6,093 nt of DNA from Synechococcaceae bacterium WB8_1B_136 (lineage in GTDB: Bacteria > Cyanobacteriota > Cyanobacteriia > PCC-6307 > Cyanobiaceae): the NCBI GenBank assembly GCA_010029175.1, contig RGNC01000126.1:1-6093 (forward strand). The letters run 5' to 3'. Position 1 is the stretch's first letter, and every line of letters starts with the position of its first letter. Positions 5,342-6,093 of the stretch are shown here, one piece after another. Position numbers and translations under genes: made by a program. The notes beneath the pieces were generated by a model. It searched no databases and was not told the DNA's origin. It saw only the letters and a program-made list of their open reading frames with translations.

Positions 5342-6093
5342 GGCCTCCCGCAGCCCGAACGCCGCCGTGCCGAGCAACGCCCCCGCAACGAGCGCCCCCA
5401 CCCGGAAGGATCCGCTTGTGATCGGCGGGCGCGCCTTCCACAGCCGCCTGATGACCGGCACCGGCAAGTACCCCAGCCTGACGGCGATGCAGGCCAGCTT
5501 GGAGAGCAGTGGCTGCGACATCGTGACCGTGGCGGTGCGACGGGTGCAGACCGCCGCGGCCGGCCACGAGGGGCTGATGGAAGCCATTGATTGGCAGCGG
5601 ATCTGGATGCTGCCCAACACCGCAGGCTGCGCCACCGCCGAGGAGGCCATCCGGGTGGCCCGACTGGGCCGCGAGCTGGCCAAGCTGGCGGGCCAGGAGG
5701 ACAACAGCTTCGTGAAGCTGGAGGTGATCCCCGACTCGCGGCACCTGCTGCCGGATCCGATCGGCACCCTGCAGGCGGCGGAACAGCTGGTGAAGGAGGG
5801 CTTCACGGTGCTGCCCTACATCAACGCCGACCCACTGCTGGCCAGGCACCTGGAGGAGGCGGGCTGCGCCACGGTGATGCCCCTGGGCTCCCCGATCGGC
5901 TCGGGCCAGGGCATCCGCAACGCCGCCAACATCGCCCTGATCATCGAGAACGCCACCGTGCCGGTGGTAGTGGACGCGGGGATCGGCGTGCCCAGCGAGG
6001 CTGCCCAGGCCATGGAAATGGGAGCCGATGCCCTGCTGATCAACAGCGCCATCGCCCTGGCAGGCGATCCAGCGGCCATGGCCCGGGCCATGG
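5340..6093 (+). CDS. thiG: Thiazole synthase ThiG (3' partial)
   Basis: ThiG builds the thiazole phosphate ring of thiamine from deoxyxylulose 5-phosphate, dehydroglycine and the ThiS thiocarboxylate. The frame gives 251 residues up to the window edge; comparison with the family suggests only a short C-terminal part is missing. Visible signatures are IGGRAFHSRLMTGTGKY (28-44), MLPNTAG (90-96), SFVKLEVIPD (123-132) with Lys126 as the expected Schiff-base lysine, LLPDP (136-140), VLPYINADP (157-165), MPLGSPIGSGQG (180-191), the VVVDAGIGVPS barrel strand (209-219) and GADALLINSAIA (228-239). The start is open to doubt. ATG 5340 adds an Ala/Pro/Ser-rich leader before DPLVIGG; GTG 5367 would shorten it; GTG 5418, which has AAGGA 7 nt upstream, would begin almost at the conserved core, as in E. 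coli ThiG. I keep 5340 as the only ATG ahead of the core, and because DPL is common in cyanobacterial ThiG as I recall it. Confidence 0.95.
   Translation, partial: MASRSPNAAVPSNAPATSAPTRKDPLVIGGRAFHSRLMTGTGKYPSLTAMQASLESSGCDIVTVAVRRVQTAAAGHEGLMEAIDWQRIWMLPNTAGCATAEEAIRVARLGRELAKLAGQEDNSFVKLEVIPDSRHLLPDPIGTLQAAEQLVKEGFTVLPYINADPLLARHLEEAGCATVMPLGSPIGSGQGIRNAANIALIIENATVPVVVDAGIGVPSEAAQAMEMGADALLINSAIALAGDPAAMARAM

Noticed and set aside
4865..5590. A 241-codon plus-strand open frame across the unknown gene and thiG
   Set aside because: It is in a different frame from thiG, spans two better-supported genes, and has a Gly/Arg/Gln/His-rich composition typical of shadows.
5342..5806. Extended start of the minus-strand unknown gene, adding 155 residues
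   Set aside because: Most of it is antisense to strongly conserved thiG coding sequence and reads as Ser/Arg/Ala-rich filler. Only the short extension to GTG 5401 is worth keeping open.
5816..6091. Minus-strand open frame opposite thiG
   Set aside because: It lies entirely antisense to the conserved ThiG barrel and has no motif or start signal of its own.
1..6093. Mobile element, CRISPR array, tRNA/rRNA gene, defence or secondary-metabolite cassette
   Set aside because: I saw no transposase or integrase motif, no regularly spaced repeats, no tRNA-like arm pattern, and nothing beyond housekeeping, envelope, photosynthesis and cofactor genes. The region reads as core genome.

Overview
The window looks like an ordinary core-genome segment of a unicellular alpha-cyanobacterium (a high-GC Synechococcus/Cyanobium-type picocyanobacterium). 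The evidence is a Ycf37-like photosystem I assembly TPR protein, a cyanobacterial-type membrane GT2 glycosyltransferase resembling monoglucosyldiacylglycerol synthase, a cyanobacterial-type ThiG, strong G/C bias at third codon positions, and tight gene packing. I saw no GCGATCGC (HIP1) octamer, which is frequent in many beta-cyanobacteria. This assignment is inference from gene content and protein resemblance, not from a search.

Layout: (1) 1-426, + strand: the 3' end of a gene best read as dnaX (DNA polymerase III gamma/tau), with an Ala/Pro-rich linker and a conserved tail. (2) 427-475: a short convergent gap with a 13-bp near-perfect direct repeat and a small palindrome. (3) 3481-1868 and 1843-476, - strand: a SpoIID/LytB-domain envelope protein followed 24 nt later by the GT2 glycosyltransferase, probably one transcript for envelope functions. 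(4) 3482-3572: a 91-nt divergent promoter region. (5) 3573-4703, + strand: rpmI (L35), rplT (L20) and a ycf37-like TPR gene, closely spaced and probably one operon; infC is not upstream of rpmI. (6) 5341-4730, - strand: an uncharacterised 203-residue protein, convergent with ycf37. (7) 5340 to the window end, + strand: thiG (thiazole synthase), cut off at its 3' end. As called, its ATG interlocks with the ATG of the divergent uncharacterised gene in a single CATG.

Functionally the segment mixes replication, envelope/glycolipid metabolism, ribosome assembly, photosystem assembly and thiamine synthesis. I see no mobile element, CRISPR array, RNA gene or defence cassette, and no convincing new multi-gene system. 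The points most worth a second look are the thiG/unknown-gene start overlap with its unresolved start codons, the coupling of ycf37 to the L35-L20 operon, the uncharacterised 203-residue protein, and small repeats at the two convergent junctions. No stretch longer than 300 bases lacks a gene.
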